Origin: Chitinophagales bacterium
GTDB lineage: Bacteria; Bacteroidota; Bacteroidia; Chitinophagales; UBA2359
NCBI GenBank assembly: GCA_016787295.1
Contig: JAEUUX010000100.1
Span: forward strand, 1-64,000
Direction of reading: 5' to 3'
Length of the DNA: 64,000 nucleotides
Both the position numbers and the translations under genes were made by a program. The notes beneath the pieces were generated by a model, which was not told the origin of the DNA, searched no databases, and saw only the letters and a list, made by a program, of their open reading frames with translations. Shown piece after piece: positions 36,314-45,041 of the stretch (position 1 is the first letter of the stretch; the number at the start of each line of letters is the position of its first letter).

Positions 36314-36388
36314 CAGCTTTAAAACCTATTTATGTTGGTGAGAAGCACTCACGCACACTCCCAATTTTGACCCACAAAAAAACAAACA

Positions 36389-37333
36389 ATGCTCAATAGA
36401 CGAACATTGAGGATAAAAACCATGCAGTGTCTTTATGCCTCCGACCACAACGAGGCGTATCAACTGCCCTCATTAGAACAGTTCCTACAGAAAAGCATTT
36501 TATATTTCGAGCAACTCTATTTGTATCATTGGCTAACGGTCGAACGAATCGTAGACTATGTGAAAAGTGACCGCGCGCGCCGACAAAAAAAACATATCAA
36601 AACCGAAGCGGACAAAAAATGGTCGGAAATCATTAACCAAAATCCTATTCCTGTTTTTGTTCGTACCAATAAGGATTTTTTGCAAACGGTTAAACAGGCT
36701 CATGTTGTATTGCAGCTCGAAGATGATGTGACACGCAAATTGTACCAGAATTTTACAAACACCCACACCTACCAATTGTATAGCCAGAAAACCCAACATA
36801 CTGTCAAAGAACAAACCGATATCATGCGGTTTTTGTTGGTAGAAATTTTGCAAAAAGATGAGTTGTATCAGAGCCATCTCGAAGACATGTTTTTTAACTA
36901 TTACGATGACATCGATATTATCTATCCTTTGTTGGTTAATCAACTCAACAACTTTTTTGATTCCAGCGGACTGAGCCTCTTGCCCGACCGCGAAGCCATC
37001 GACGACCGTCTCAAATTTGGTAGAGAATTGCTCGCAAAAACTTTGCAAAACGCTGATACTTTTAAGCAACTGATTGTGCCACAACTCCACAACTGGGATC
37101 CCGACCGCGTGAACAGCACCGATAACGTGTTGCTCCGAATGGCTTTGTGTGAACTGTTGTATTTTCCTAATATCCCAGTCAAAGTGTCTATCAACGAATA
37201 TGTTGACATATCTAAGCAATATAGCACACCCAAAAGTAAGGATTTTGTGAATGGTGTGTTGGACAAATTGATGAAAAAACTGACCAATGAAGGAAAAATC
37301 AAAAAAGTAGGACGTGGCGTTATTGGATTTTAA
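36389..37333 (+). CDS. nusB: Transcription antitermination factor NusB (long form)
   Basis: The 314-residue protein carries the NusB signature at both ends: the start MLNRRTLRIKTMQCLYASDH, and the C-terminal half with RVNSTDNVLLRMALCELLYF, then the INEYVDISKQYSTPKSKDFVNGVLDKL block. NusB forms the NusB-NusE complex on boxA RNA in rRNA antitermination. The family is about 140 residues in E. coli; Bacteroidota carry this long version with about 170 inserted helical residues between the first helix and the conserved C-terminal part. The role of the insert is not known. It overlaps the next frame (37314) but not the chosen start of the kinase. Confidence 0.93.
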   Translation: MLNRRTLRIKTMQCLYASDHNEAYQLPSLEQFLQKSILYFEQLYLYHWLTVERIVDYVKSDRARRQKKHIKTEADKKWSEIINQNPIPVFVRTNKDFLQTVKQAHVVLQLEDDVTRKLYQNFTNTHTYQLYSQKTQHTVKEQTDIMRFLLVEILQKDELYQSHLEDMFFNYYDDIDIIYPLLVNQLNNFFDSSGLSLLPDREAIDDRLKFGRELLAKTLQNADTFKQLIVPQLHNWDPDRVNSTDNVLLRMALCELLYFPNIPVKVSINEYVDISKQYSTPKSKDFVNGVLDKLMKKLTNEGKIKKVGRGVIGF

Positions 37334-37409
37334 CGAAAAAACCATACAACTTCCCCCAAAAAAATCGTATCTTTGCCAACCAAAGGTACGATTTTATTTT
37401 TTTTGTCAA

Positions 37410-38669
37410 ATGAAAAACACCACTGTCCGTTTAGTTGTTATATTGGGTATTTTTGCCATTACAGGCATTGTCGTTGTCCAAACTTATTGGATGTTGCGAG
37501 CGTGGGATTTGAAAGAAAAACAGCTTGACCAAAGCATTCAGATCGCGCTGCAAAATACCGCCCAAAAATTAGCCGCCCGCAAAAAAGTCACATTGCCCGA
37601 CAACACCGTCAAGCAAGTGTCATCGGACTATTATTTTGTCAATATCAACGACGAAATAGATGCCAATTGGCTTGAATACTATCTCCGAACCGAATTTATG
37701 CAACTACAAATCGGCTTAGATTTTGAATACGCCATATATGATTGCAATACCGACAAAATGATGTATGGCAACTACATTAAGGCAGAAAGTAATACAGAAA
37801 AAATAAAACGCACCAAAAATCTACCTAAATACAGCAAATTTACTTACTATTTTGCCGTCCACCTACCCACACGCACCACCTATTTGGTGACTTCTTTACA
37901 ATTGTGGATAGTTTTTTCGGGTATTTTGCTGGTGGTTGTTTTGTTTTTGGGTTATGCTATGGTCGTTATTTTGCAACAAAAACGCTTGTCCGAGCTGCAA
38001 AAAGATTTTATCAATAACATGACGCACGAATTTAAAACCCCTATTGCTACCATACAAATTGCTGCCAATGTGTTAGAACAAAATCCACAAATACAGCAAG
38101 ATCCGCGCTTGTGGCAATACACCAAAATCATTGCAGAACAGAATGCTCGTTTGAACAGCCAAACCGAAAAAGTATTGCAGGTGGCGCGCATGGATAAACA
38201 TGGTATTAAACTACAAAAAGAACGCTTCGATATACACACTGTTATACAACAAGTATCTGAGAGCATGAACATTAGAGCTGGCAGTGAAGCACCTATACAA
38301 CTGCATCTACACACTAACAAACCCATCATTTTGGCAGACAAACACCATTTCACAAATATCCTCTACAACCTCATAGACAATAGCCTGAAGTATTGTAACA
38401 CCACACCTCACATACACATTAGCACCCAAAACCACAAAAAAGGTGTATTGCTCCAAATAGAAGATAATGGCATTGGCATCGAGAAAAAGTATTGGAAACA
38501 GATATTTAGCAAATTTTTTAGAGTTCCCACCGGCGACATACATAACGTTAAAGGTTTTGGATTGGGCTTATATTATGTGGCAGAAGTGTGTCGCGCTCAC
38601 CATTGGAAAATACAAGTTGATAGTAATCACTCACAAGAGGGAAGTATTTTTAAGATTTTTTTGGGCTAA
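37410..38669 (+). CDS. Two-component sensor histidine kinase
   Basis: The 419-residue membrane kinase has two TM helices (about residues 7-28 and 170-193) around a periplasmic sensor domain of about 140 residues, then HisKA with phospho-acceptor His206 in the context MTHEFKTPIATI, and HATPase_c with N-box DNSLKYC, G1 DNGIGIEKKY and G2 GFGLGLYYV. No HAMP domain and no response regulator gene is adjacent, so its partner is encoded elsewhere. The start is the ATG at 37410, after a TATCTTTG box (37368-37375) within the downstream flank of nusB. Confidence 0.92.
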   Translation: MKNTTVRLVVILGIFAITGIVVVQTYWMLRAWDLKEKQLDQSIQIALQNTAQKLAARKKVTLPDNTVKQVSSDYYFVNINDEIDANWLEYYLRTEFMQLQIGLDFEYAIYDCNTDKMMYGNYIKAESNTEKIKRTKNLPKYSKFTYYFAVHLPTRTTYLVTSLQLWIVFSGILLVVVLFLGYAMVVILQQKRLSELQKDFINNMTHEFKTPIATIQIAANVLEQNPQIQQDPRLWQYTKIIAEQNARLNSQTEKVLQVARMDKHGIKLQKERFDIHTVIQQVSESMNIRAGSEAPIQLHLHTNKPIILADKHHFTNILYNLIDNSLKYCNTTPHIHISTQNHKKGVLLQIEDNGIGIEKKYWKQIFSKFFRVPTGDIHNVKGFGLGLYYVAEVCRAHHWKIQVDSNHSQEGSIFKIFLG

Positions 38670-38678
38670 TAAAAAATA

Positions 38679-38717
38679 TCCCCCCCTAACGAGATATTAC
38701 TCTTGTTAGGGGGGGGA
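38679..38717 (+). terminator. Terminator between the kinase gene and the TlpA pair
   Basis: TCCCCCCCTAAC pairs with GTTAGGGGGGGGA across a 14-nt loop, with A-rich upstream and TT-rich downstream DNA. It serves convergent genes. Confidence 0.8.
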
Positions 38718-38744
38718 TTGTGTTATATGGACAAGTGAAAATTT

Positions 38745-39785
38745 TTATTTTAACACTTCTGCCAATTTAGATTCTAAAGCGGGACCACGCAAGTTTTTGG
38801 CTATAATTTTTCCATCTTTATCAATTAGGAAAGAAGCAGGAATGGACTGTACGCCATAGAGCTGTGCGGCGGCTGATTGCCAATGTTGCAAATCGCTAAC
38901 ATGGTAGGGCCATGCCAATTTATCTTGTTCGATGGCTTTTTGCCAATTTTCTTTTGCTTTGTCTAATGATACGCTAAAAATAGTAAAGCCTTTGTCTTTG
39001 TATTTATCATAAGCTGCCACAACGGTAGGATTTTCTTTGCGGCAGGGACCACACCACGAAGCCCAAAAGTCGAGCAAAACGATTTTGCCATGCAAGTCAG
39101 ATAGTTTGTAGGTTTTTCCGTCGGGCGATTGCATTTGGATGTCGGGAGCATCACCACCAACGCTAATTTTAGACATTTTTTCCAACTGCATTAAGCGGTT
39201 ATTGAGGTCGGTGGTCAATTTGCTGCCGGGTAGACTGGCTTGCAAACGGCTTGCAACTGCTTTGTAGGTGTCTATATAATCGGATTCCGTAGGCAGATTA
39301 GTAACAGCAATATAACTCGCAAAAGGACTTTTACAAGTATCAGCAAACCCTTTTAGATATGCCATTTGTTCGGTAGGATTGGGAGTGCTGCGTACTTTGG
39401 AAATCAGTTCTTTAATTTGAATACCTTCGGGTGAGCCGCTAATCGTATATTCAGTAGGATTATTGGCATCAAGAGATAATTCTACGCGAGAATTGTTGTC
39501 CATAACAAACAGCACAGGAGACCCTTTCAAAGCGCCTCCCGAATGAGCTAAATTGACCAATGATTTGTTCGGCAATTGGCTGTTGAACAAAAAATTGCCG
39601 TTAGCATCAATAGTAGCAGTATCGATGAAATTAGGTTGTGTGCCTTCGATTTGCATCAAATAAAATTGAGAATTAGCAGGAGCGTTTTTGATAGTTCCTT
39701 TTAGGACATAGCCGTCTTTGAGGTTATTATTACAGCTAAAGTGCAAGAGAGCAATACCCAATAGGGCAAAGCATAGATGTTTCAT
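38745..39785 (-). CDS. TlpA-like disulfide reductase lipoprotein (DUF4369 N-terminus), copy 1
   Basis: The 346-residue lipoprotein has lipobox FSC (Cys18), a DUF4369-type beta-sandwich with VLKGTIKNAPANSQFYLMQI, a helical spacer and a C-terminal TlpA-family thioredoxin domain with the redox motif WCGPC in LLDFWASWCGPCRKENP. Such proteins keep cysteines of exported proteins or cytochromes reduced in the periplasm. It is about 60% identical by eye to its upstream neighbour at 39885-40922 in the thioredoxin domain and is probably a tandem duplicate. A terminator lies beyond its stop. Confidence 0.92.
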   Translation of the reverse strand: MKHLCFALLGIALLHFSCNNNLKDGYVLKGTIKNAPANSQFYLMQIEGTQPNFIDTATIDANGNFLFNSQLPNKSLVNLAHSGGALKGSPVLFVMDNNSRVELSLDANNPTEYTISGSPEGIQIKELISKVRSTPNPTEQMAYLKGFADTCKSPFASYIAVTNLPTESDYIDTYKAVASRLQASLPGSKLTTDLNNRLMQLEKMSKISVGGDAPDIQMQSPDGKTYKLSDLHGKIVLLDFWASWCGPCRKENPTVVAAYDKYKDKGFTIFSVSLDKAKENWQKAIEQDKLAWPYHVSDLQHWQSAAAQLYGVQSIPASFLIDKDGKIIAKNLRGPALESKLAEVLK

Positions 39786-39884
39786 GAGGAAAAAATATTT
39801 TTATTGCTGGATTAATGAATATTTAATTACGAAATTGCGAATAGCTGGTGCTGTAAATGACAAACATTCCGGGGGTGCAGTAGA

Positions 39885-40922
39885 TTATTGTCCAAAAATT
39901 TGTGTCAATTTGCTTTCTAATATTTCGCCGCGCAGGTTTTTGGCAATAATGATGCCTTTGGAGTCGATGAGGTAGGATTGAGGAATAGAACCGACACCAT
40001 AGATGAGAGCGGGTTTTGACTTCCAGCCTCCCAAGTCACTTACATGGTATTCCCAAGCCAGTTGGTCTTTGGCAATAGCTGTTTTCCATGCGTCCTTGTT
40101 AGAATCTAATGAGACGCTATACACCGTAAAACCTTTGTCTTTATACTTGTTATAGGCTGCCACAACAGTAGGATTTTCGCGCCGACAAGGACCGCACCAT
40201 GATGCCCAAAAGTCGAGCAAAACAGTTTTGCCACGTAAGTCAGACAGTTTGTACACAACGCCTTCGGGCGATTCGAATGCCAAATCGGGTGCTTCGCCAC
40301 CAATGTTAGTGCGTGTTAAGTTTTTCGCAGATTCCATGCCCGCTTTAAATTCGCTTAAGGCGCGCGTATTGGGCATTTGTGCTTCTAAGCGGAGCAACAC
40401 TTTTTCGTAACTCGAATAATGTTGGTCGATAGGCAAGTTGGTAACAGCAACATAACTCACTACTGCATTGGAGCAAGTATCTGCCCATGTTTTGAGGTAA
40501 GCAAATTGCTCGGCGGGAGATAGTTTAACCACTTCGTTCACCATTTGGGTCATTTGTTCAGAGGCTTTTGTACCTTTGAGACTATAGCCTTTCCAAGTGG
40601 TGTAGTCAAATTGGAGAGTCATTTTTTTGTTCTCCAATACTAGCAAAATTTGCTGGTTATTGGTACTTCGAATAAGTCCGAGTTGGATTTGTTCGCTTAT
40701 GCCGCGCAACGTAAAATTACCTTTGGCATCAGTATAGGCAGTATCGACGGGAGTACTATTCGAGCCATCTATTGCCAATAAATAGAAAGGCGTTTTTTCG
40801 GGTGCGTTGGCGGCGGTGCCGTTAATGGTATAACCCTTAAAATTGTCGACCGTTTTTTGTGGAAATCTATCACAAGTGGCGAACAACGTAAGAAACAATA
40901 AACTGTATAGATAAGTTGTCAT
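39885..40922 (-). CDS. TlpA-like disulfide reductase lipoprotein (DUF4369 N-terminus), copy 2
   Basis: The 345-residue lipoprotein has lipobox ATC (Cys17), the DUF4369 part (TINGTAANAPEKTPFYLLAI) and the TlpA-like domain with WCGPC in LLDFWASWCGPCRRENP. Domain order and length are the same as copy 1, with the best match in the last 120 residues and in the VAVTNLP spacer segment. The pair therefore arose by tandem duplication followed by divergence mainly in the N-terminal domain, consistent with different substrates. A 99-bp gap separates the two. Confidence 0.92.
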   Translation of the reverse strand: MTTYLYSLLFLTLFATCDRFPQKTVDNFKGYTINGTAANAPEKTPFYLLAIDGSNSTPVDTAYTDAKGNFTLRGISEQIQLGLIRSTNNQQILLVLENKKMTLQFDYTTWKGYSLKGTKASEQMTQMVNEVVKLSPAEQFAYLKTWADTCSNAVVSYVAVTNLPIDQHYSSYEKVLLRLEAQMPNTRALSEFKAGMESAKNLTRTNIGGEAPDLAFESPEGVVYKLSDLRGKTVLLDFWASWCGPCRRENPTVVAAYNKYKDKGFTVYSVSLDSNKDAWKTAIAKDQLAWEYHVSDLGGWKSKPALIYGVGSIPQSYLIDSKGIIIAKNLRGEILESKLTQIFGQ

Positions 40923-40948
40923 ACTTTTGGTCTGGTATGGGAATAGAT

Positions 40949-41224
40949 TTATGGGTGAATAAAATGCTTAAGATGGGCTAAAATGTGTATGATTTGTGCC
41001 AATTCGGTGGGGCGTGTCGCATCATAAGACGCGCTAAAGCAGTATCTGTTGTTGTGTAAGCTAGTAAAATGCCAATCTTTGCCCAAGAGATAGCACCCAA
41101 AAATGGTTTTATCATCTTGGTTGAGCGCTTGCGCCACAAGCAACCTGTACCGTTGACCATTGTTCCAATATGGGACAATCCATGCTTGTTTGCAAACCAA
41201 AATGTGCAATAATTTGGTCGACAT
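40949..41224 (-). CDS. Small hypothetical protein upstream of the TlpA pair
   Basis: The 91-residue protein has no signal peptide and no recognised domain. It is rich in aromatic residues and His, with a YRLLVAQALNQDDKTIFGCY strand pattern. It ends 26 bp before the TlpA copy 2 start on the same strand, so it is plausibly the first gene of that operon. Coding potential is supported only by strand, spacing and its natural amino-acid mix. Confidence 0.5.
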   Translation of the reverse strand: MSTKLLHILVCKQAWIVPYWNNGQRYRLLVAQALNQDDKTIFGCYLLGKDWHFTSLHNNRYCFSASYDATRPTELAQIIHILAHLKHFIHP

Positions 41225-41278
41225 TGTACTTTAACTTTTTGGCATTAAAAACACGCATTATCTAGACTTTTAAATTAA

Positions 41279-41396
41279 GTTTTTGGGCGTTCCCTACGGT
41301 CGGGCTGTTCTGGGCTTCGCTGCCGCTTCGGTGCTTCGCAAGCTACGCACTGGCTAACGCCACCCGCCACATCCCTAACGCGCTTCGCCATTCGAA
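41279..41396 (-). repeat. Dispersed intergenic repeat, copy D (reverse strand)
   Basis: Read on the minus strand it begins TTCGAATGGCGAAGCGCG, has the GTTAGCCAGTGCG centre and ends AACGCCCAAAAA. It lies 68 bp after the gatB stop codon and has gatB's orientation. Confidence 0.85.
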
Positions 41397-41463
41397 CAAT
41401 ATTAGCAACACAAAAACAATGCTTTAATTAGACAAAAATCATAATGCAACACACTAATTGGCT

Positions 41464-42927
41464 TTATTTCTTACGCGCCAACAATTGCTCCGTTAAACGC
41501 TGATTAAGGTTTTTGGGATCTATTTTTCCTTTGGCTTCGCGCATAATTTCGCCCAAAAACATACCCAACAAATTCTTTTTGCCATTGTATAGATAATCTC
41601 TTACTTTGTCGGGATATTTATCCAACACTTGCGCAATTAGACTATCCATCAGCGAACTATCTTGGTGGGTCACAATTTGCAGTTGTTCGGCTAAATGTGC
41701 TACCGATTCTGTTTCGGGTTGTTGCAACAAAGCAGGGAACAAAAACTGTACGGCTGCCGTATGACTCACTTCTTGTTGTTGGATAAGTTCGATAACTTGT
41801 ACGATTTGGGCTGGCGCAATAGGAAATTGTCCTATGGAAATATTATTATCATTCAGATAGGCTTTGATAGTAGTATTGAGCCAATTGGCAGCACTTTTGT
41901 AGTGGGTTGTTTGATTAATCAGCGCTTCGAAGTAGGCTACCATTTCGCGCGATTCGGTGAGCAGTTGGGCATCATATTCCGACAAACCCAATTGTTGGGT
42001 ATATTTGGCAACCAATTGCTGGGGCAACGGTGGCATAGCCGCACGAATTTGCTCGACGGCTGTTTCGTCCAGCACCACAAGGGGCAGGTCGGGTTCAGGA
42101 AAATAGCGATAGTCGTGTGCCATTTCTTTGCTGCGTTGCGAAAAAGTAGTACCTTTTTCCATATCATAACCGCGCGTTTCTTGCAATATCGTTCCGCCAT
42201 TTTCCAAAATATCTATTTGTCGTTTGGCTTCGTAGTCGATGGCTTTTTTGACGGCTCGAATAGAGTTCATGTTTTTGATTTCGGCGCGTTGTCCGAGAGT
42301 AGTCACACCTTTTCGGCGCACCGACACATTGGCATCGCATCGCAAACTACCTTCTTCCATATTGCCATCGCAAACGTCCAAGAACTGCACCAATTTTCGG
42401 ATTTCGGTGAGGTATTGGTAGGCTTCTTCGGAAGAGCGGAGGTCGGGTTCAGTCACAATTTCGATAAGCGGTGTGCCTGCTCGGTTGAGGTCTATTTGCG
42501 AAAAACGCGGATTTTGGTCGTGTATACTTTTGCCTGCATCTTCTTCGAGGTGGATGCGGTTGATGCGGATAGTGCGGCTCGCATCGCCCACTTTCACCGT
42601 CACATAACCGTTATAACAAATCGGCGTATCGAATTGGCTGATTTGGTAGCCTTTGGGCAGGTCGGGATAAAAGTAGTTTTTGCGTGAGAATTGGTTGTTT
42701 TTTTGTATGCTACAATGCGTGGCAATACCCATTCGGACGGCTTTGGCTATGACCGCTTTGTTGAGGACGGGCAAGGTGCCGGGGTGTCCCAAGGTAATAA
42801 AACTCACTTGGGTATTGGGTATAGCTCCGAAAGTCAGCGGGTCGGGAGCAAATATTTTGGTTTGGGTGTTGAGCTGTGCATGGACTTCCAAGCCCACTAC
42901 TATTTCATATTGCTCGTAGATACTCAT
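41464..42927 (-). CDS. gatB: Aspartyl/glutamyl-tRNA amidotransferase subunit B
   Basis: The 487-residue protein is the GatB subunit of GatCAB, which amidates Glu-tRNA(Gln) and Asp-tRNA(Asn) using ammonia from GatA. Conserved segments are IVGLEVHAQLNTQTKIF at the start, the ALGHPGTLPV-like GHPGTLPVLNKAV, the INRIHLEEDAGKS phospho-transfer block, and a C-terminal YqeY-like tail domain (VRDYLYNGKKNLLGMFLG). Length and motifs are complete. It is a housekeeping gene, yet its ATG overlaps the stop of the upstream DNA methyltransferase gene by ATGA, linking it to the R-M genes. Repeat copy D follows it. Confidence 0.95.
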   Translation of the reverse strand: MSIYEQYEIVVGLEVHAQLNTQTKIFAPDPLTFGAIPNTQVSFITLGHPGTLPVLNKAVIAKAVRMGIATHCSIQKNNQFSRKNYFYPDLPKGYQISQFDTPICYNGYVTVKVGDASRTIRINRIHLEEDAGKSIHDQNPRFSQIDLNRAGTPLIEIVTEPDLRSSEEAYQYLTEIRKLVQFLDVCDGNMEEGSLRCDANVSVRRKGVTTLGQRAEIKNMNSIRAVKKAIDYEAKRQIDILENGGTILQETRGYDMEKGTTFSQRSKEMAHDYRYFPEPDLPLVVLDETAVEQIRAAMPPLPQQLVAKYTQQLGLSEYDAQLLTESREMVAYFEALINQTTHYKSAANWLNTTIKAYLNDNNISIGQFPIAPAQIVQVIELIQQQEVSHTAAVQFLFPALLQQPETESVAHLAEQLQIVTHQDSSLMDSLIAQVLDKYPDKVRDYLYNGKKNLLGMFLGEIMREAKGKIDPKNLNQRLTEQLLARKK

Positions 42928-43985
42928 GAGGTTGATGGGGTTATGGTGTTGTTGGTTGATGCCAATTGTTCGATAGGAGAACGATAATGAACTTCAGCTT
43001 CGAATAAGGTACTTTTTTCGGTCTCTTCTTGCTTGCGGGTGTCGACGTTATAAGTGCTTTTGAGCGGTATACCAATAGGGATTTTGGACTTAAGTTGGAT
43101 TTTTACTTTGTCTATGTCCTCTATTTTTGTGGGTATGTGATAAAATTGTTGCAAATAGTCCCAATCTTTGTTGCGCAACGTCACTATTTCGTCGAGATAA
43201 TAACTCACCCACACATTGCCTAATTTTGAATTAGCAGTTTCTTGAGCTAATTTATTTTTGGTAATAGCCACATAGTCTGTATCCAACTCAAAACCAATAT
43301 ATTGTCTGCCCAAACGTTTGGCTGCAATAGCAGTAGTACCTGTACCATTAAAAGGGTCGAGAATGATATCTCCTTCATCGGAAGACATCAAAATAATGCG
43401 CTCCAATAAATGGATAGGTAACTGACAAGGATGTTCGTCACGATATTTGTTGTGTTTAACACGATGTATATCTGTCCAAACATCAGATACCAAAGGTCCA
43501 AAAGGGTGTAATAACCCTTTTTTCCCACCATAGTCTTTGGCTAACAAATGTTCTTTGCGAGTTCTTTTATGGGGATAACGAATTTCATGAAATTTCAGTT
43601 GGCGGACATCTTTGGCATAAAACAAGATGCCATAATGACCGGGCTGCAAAGTTTTACCCATAGGAGCAGTTGGAGCGTCCCAACTTATCCAGTGCTTAAA
43701 ATCGGCAATTTTGTTGAGATATCCTGTATAAAAAGTGAGCCATTTGGGTATATTATGCAAAAAAATACTTCCTGTTGGTTTGGTTATTCGCACCATTTCT
43801 GTTATCCAAACTTCGCACCAATCTAAATATTCTTGTATTTGAAGTCTATCTTTATAACTATTGTAGCCTTTTTTGAGGTTGAATGGTGGGTCTGCAAAAG
43901 TGACATCTACCGAATTATCGGGCATTGTTTTTAGAAGGCTTATGCAGTCACCCTGAACAATATCGTTTAAGTATTGTGTCACCAT
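42924..43985 (-). CDS. DNA adenine/N4-cytosine methyltransferase (R-M system 2)
   Basis: The 353-residue protein has the catalytic motif IV DVTFADPPFNLKKGY (DPPF) near residue 32 and, later, SAM-binding motif I LDPFNGTGTTAIAAKRLG. That order is the beta class of N6-adenine/N4-cytosine methyltransferases. A site-specific target domain lies between them. DPPF is a rarer form of DPPY/NPPY. The last 40 residues are probably unstructured. The start overlaps the stop of the endonuclease gene by one base (TAATG) and the stop overlaps the gatB start (ATGA), so all three are translationally coupled. The target sequence cannot be read from the motifs. Confidence 0.9.
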   Translation of the reverse strand: MVTQYLNDIVQGDCISLLKTMPDNSVDVTFADPPFNLKKGYNSYKDRLQIQEYLDWCEVWITEMVRITKPTGSIFLHNIPKWLTFYTGYLNKIADFKHWISWDAPTAPMGKTLQPGHYGILFYAKDVRQLKFHEIRYPHKRTRKEHLLAKDYGGKKGLLHPFGPLVSDVWTDIHRVKHNKYRDEHPCQLPIHLLERIILMSSDEGDIILDPFNGTGTTAIAAKRLGRQYIGFELDTDYVAITKNKLAQETANSKLGNVWVSYYLDEIVTLRNKDWDYLQQFYHIPTKIEDIDKVKIQLKSKIPIGIPLKSTYNVDTRKQEETEKSTLFEAEVHYRSPIEQLASTNNTITPSTS

Positions 43986-44953
43986 TATAAGTTTTGTTTT
44001 AAGAATTGTTTAAATCGTTCTATTTCTGTTTTTTCAAACGTAAAAACATCATCAAAAGCATTGACCATTCTCATCAAATCGCTTTTTCGCACATACCAGC
44101 CAATACCATCAACAAAACCAATGAATTTCGCTTGGGGATAGTATTTTTCGATTAACCGCTTGATAGTTCCTTCTGTTTTAGATTTATCACCTTGTCCCGA
44201 AGATGTTGTCATTACAAAAGAACTTTCGATAATGATTTTAGGTGTTTGTTTGTTTGGAATAATAAAATCCATAGTACGTTTGGCAACAGGTTCGTTGATA
44301 AATAGTTCTGTTAAATCGCCTTTTTGAAAACTGATGCCCATTTCGTCTAAAATACCTGCTAATAGATATTCGGGATTGTTTTCGCCTTTTCCTGCATAAC
44401 TACCTTTTTCTTTATAGCGAACCAAGGTGTCTATCAATGCAGGGATTTCGAAGTTTAGTTTTGAAATAGACAATTTTTTGAGTTCAAAAAGTGGCAATGT
44501 TGTAGCTAAAAAGGGAACGCTTGCTCCTTCAAAAAATAAATTTACGATGCCTTTGCGAAAAAAAACATTGGTACGAATAAGACTGTTTATCCGACTGTCA
44601 CCCCATTCAGAAACTACTACTTTGTCTTTTTCGGTAAGCCAATGTTGGGTCAATAATAGTTTTGATAACTCTTCATTATCTGCCACTCGAACAATAGTTA
44701 TTAAGCGTTTCAGGCTTTCATTGGCAAAACCCGTCAAAGCTAATAATGCTCTTAGCCCATGTTCTTTTTCGGCTAACAATTCCTCAAAAATAGAACGGCG
44801 CAGACCTTGTGTCTCTATCTGATTTTTTAGAGACAGTAGGGTTGCGTTCAAGGTATTGATATAGCTTTCGTATTTTTCTTGAAAAATTGGGTTATAGAAA
44901 TAAAAGGTGTTTTTATCGATAACCGTTCTAAATTTGATCTCGTTAGTTTTCAT
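43985..44953 (-). CDS. Putative type II restriction endonuclease (R-M system 2)
   Basis: The 322-residue protein is placed as the partner nuclease of the beta-class methyltransferase by its position and one-base overlap. In the C-terminal third, TMDFIIPNKQTPKIIIESSF could be a PD-(D/E)xK-type core (acidic Asp, then a hydrophobic strand with Glu), followed by AKFIGFVDGIGWYVRKSD, similar in pattern to DpnII/MboI-like enzymes ending in a VDGxGW strand. The canonical K of ExK is not obvious. The N-terminal 180 residues are helical and would contact the target. Family and specificity are inference; no motif is diagnostic. Confidence 0.7.
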   Translation of the reverse strand: MKTNEIKFRTVIDKNTFYFYNPIFQEKYESYINTLNATLLSLKNQIETQGLRRSIFEELLAEKEHGLRALLALTGFANESLKRLITIVRVADNEELSKLLLTQHWLTEKDKVVVSEWGDSRINSLIRTNVFFRKGIVNLFFEGASVPFLATTLPLFELKKLSISKLNFEIPALIDTLVRYKEKGSYAGKGENNPEYLLAGILDEMGISFQKGDLTELFINEPVAKRTMDFIIPNKQTPKIIIESSFVMTTSSGQGDKSKTEGTIKRLIEKYYPQAKFIGFVDGIGWYVRKSDLMRMVNAFDDVFTFEKTEIERFKQFLKQNL

Positions 44954-45041
44954 GTTGATAACAATGATTTTAATGCCATAGAGTTATGCGAGATAGAAAC
45001 GCTATGTAAGCATACTTAGATAAAGACACTAATGTAGATTC

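Noticed and set aside
36533-37345. 270-residue minus-strand ORF opposite nusB
   Set aside because: Antisense to a gene with clear NusB conservation, and the composition (Ile/Phe/Val/His-rich) is typical of a complementary-strand artefact.
41695-42687. 330-residue plus-strand ORF
   Set aside because: It lies entirely antisense to gatB, which has full family motifs and length. It is a shadow frame rich in Phe and His.
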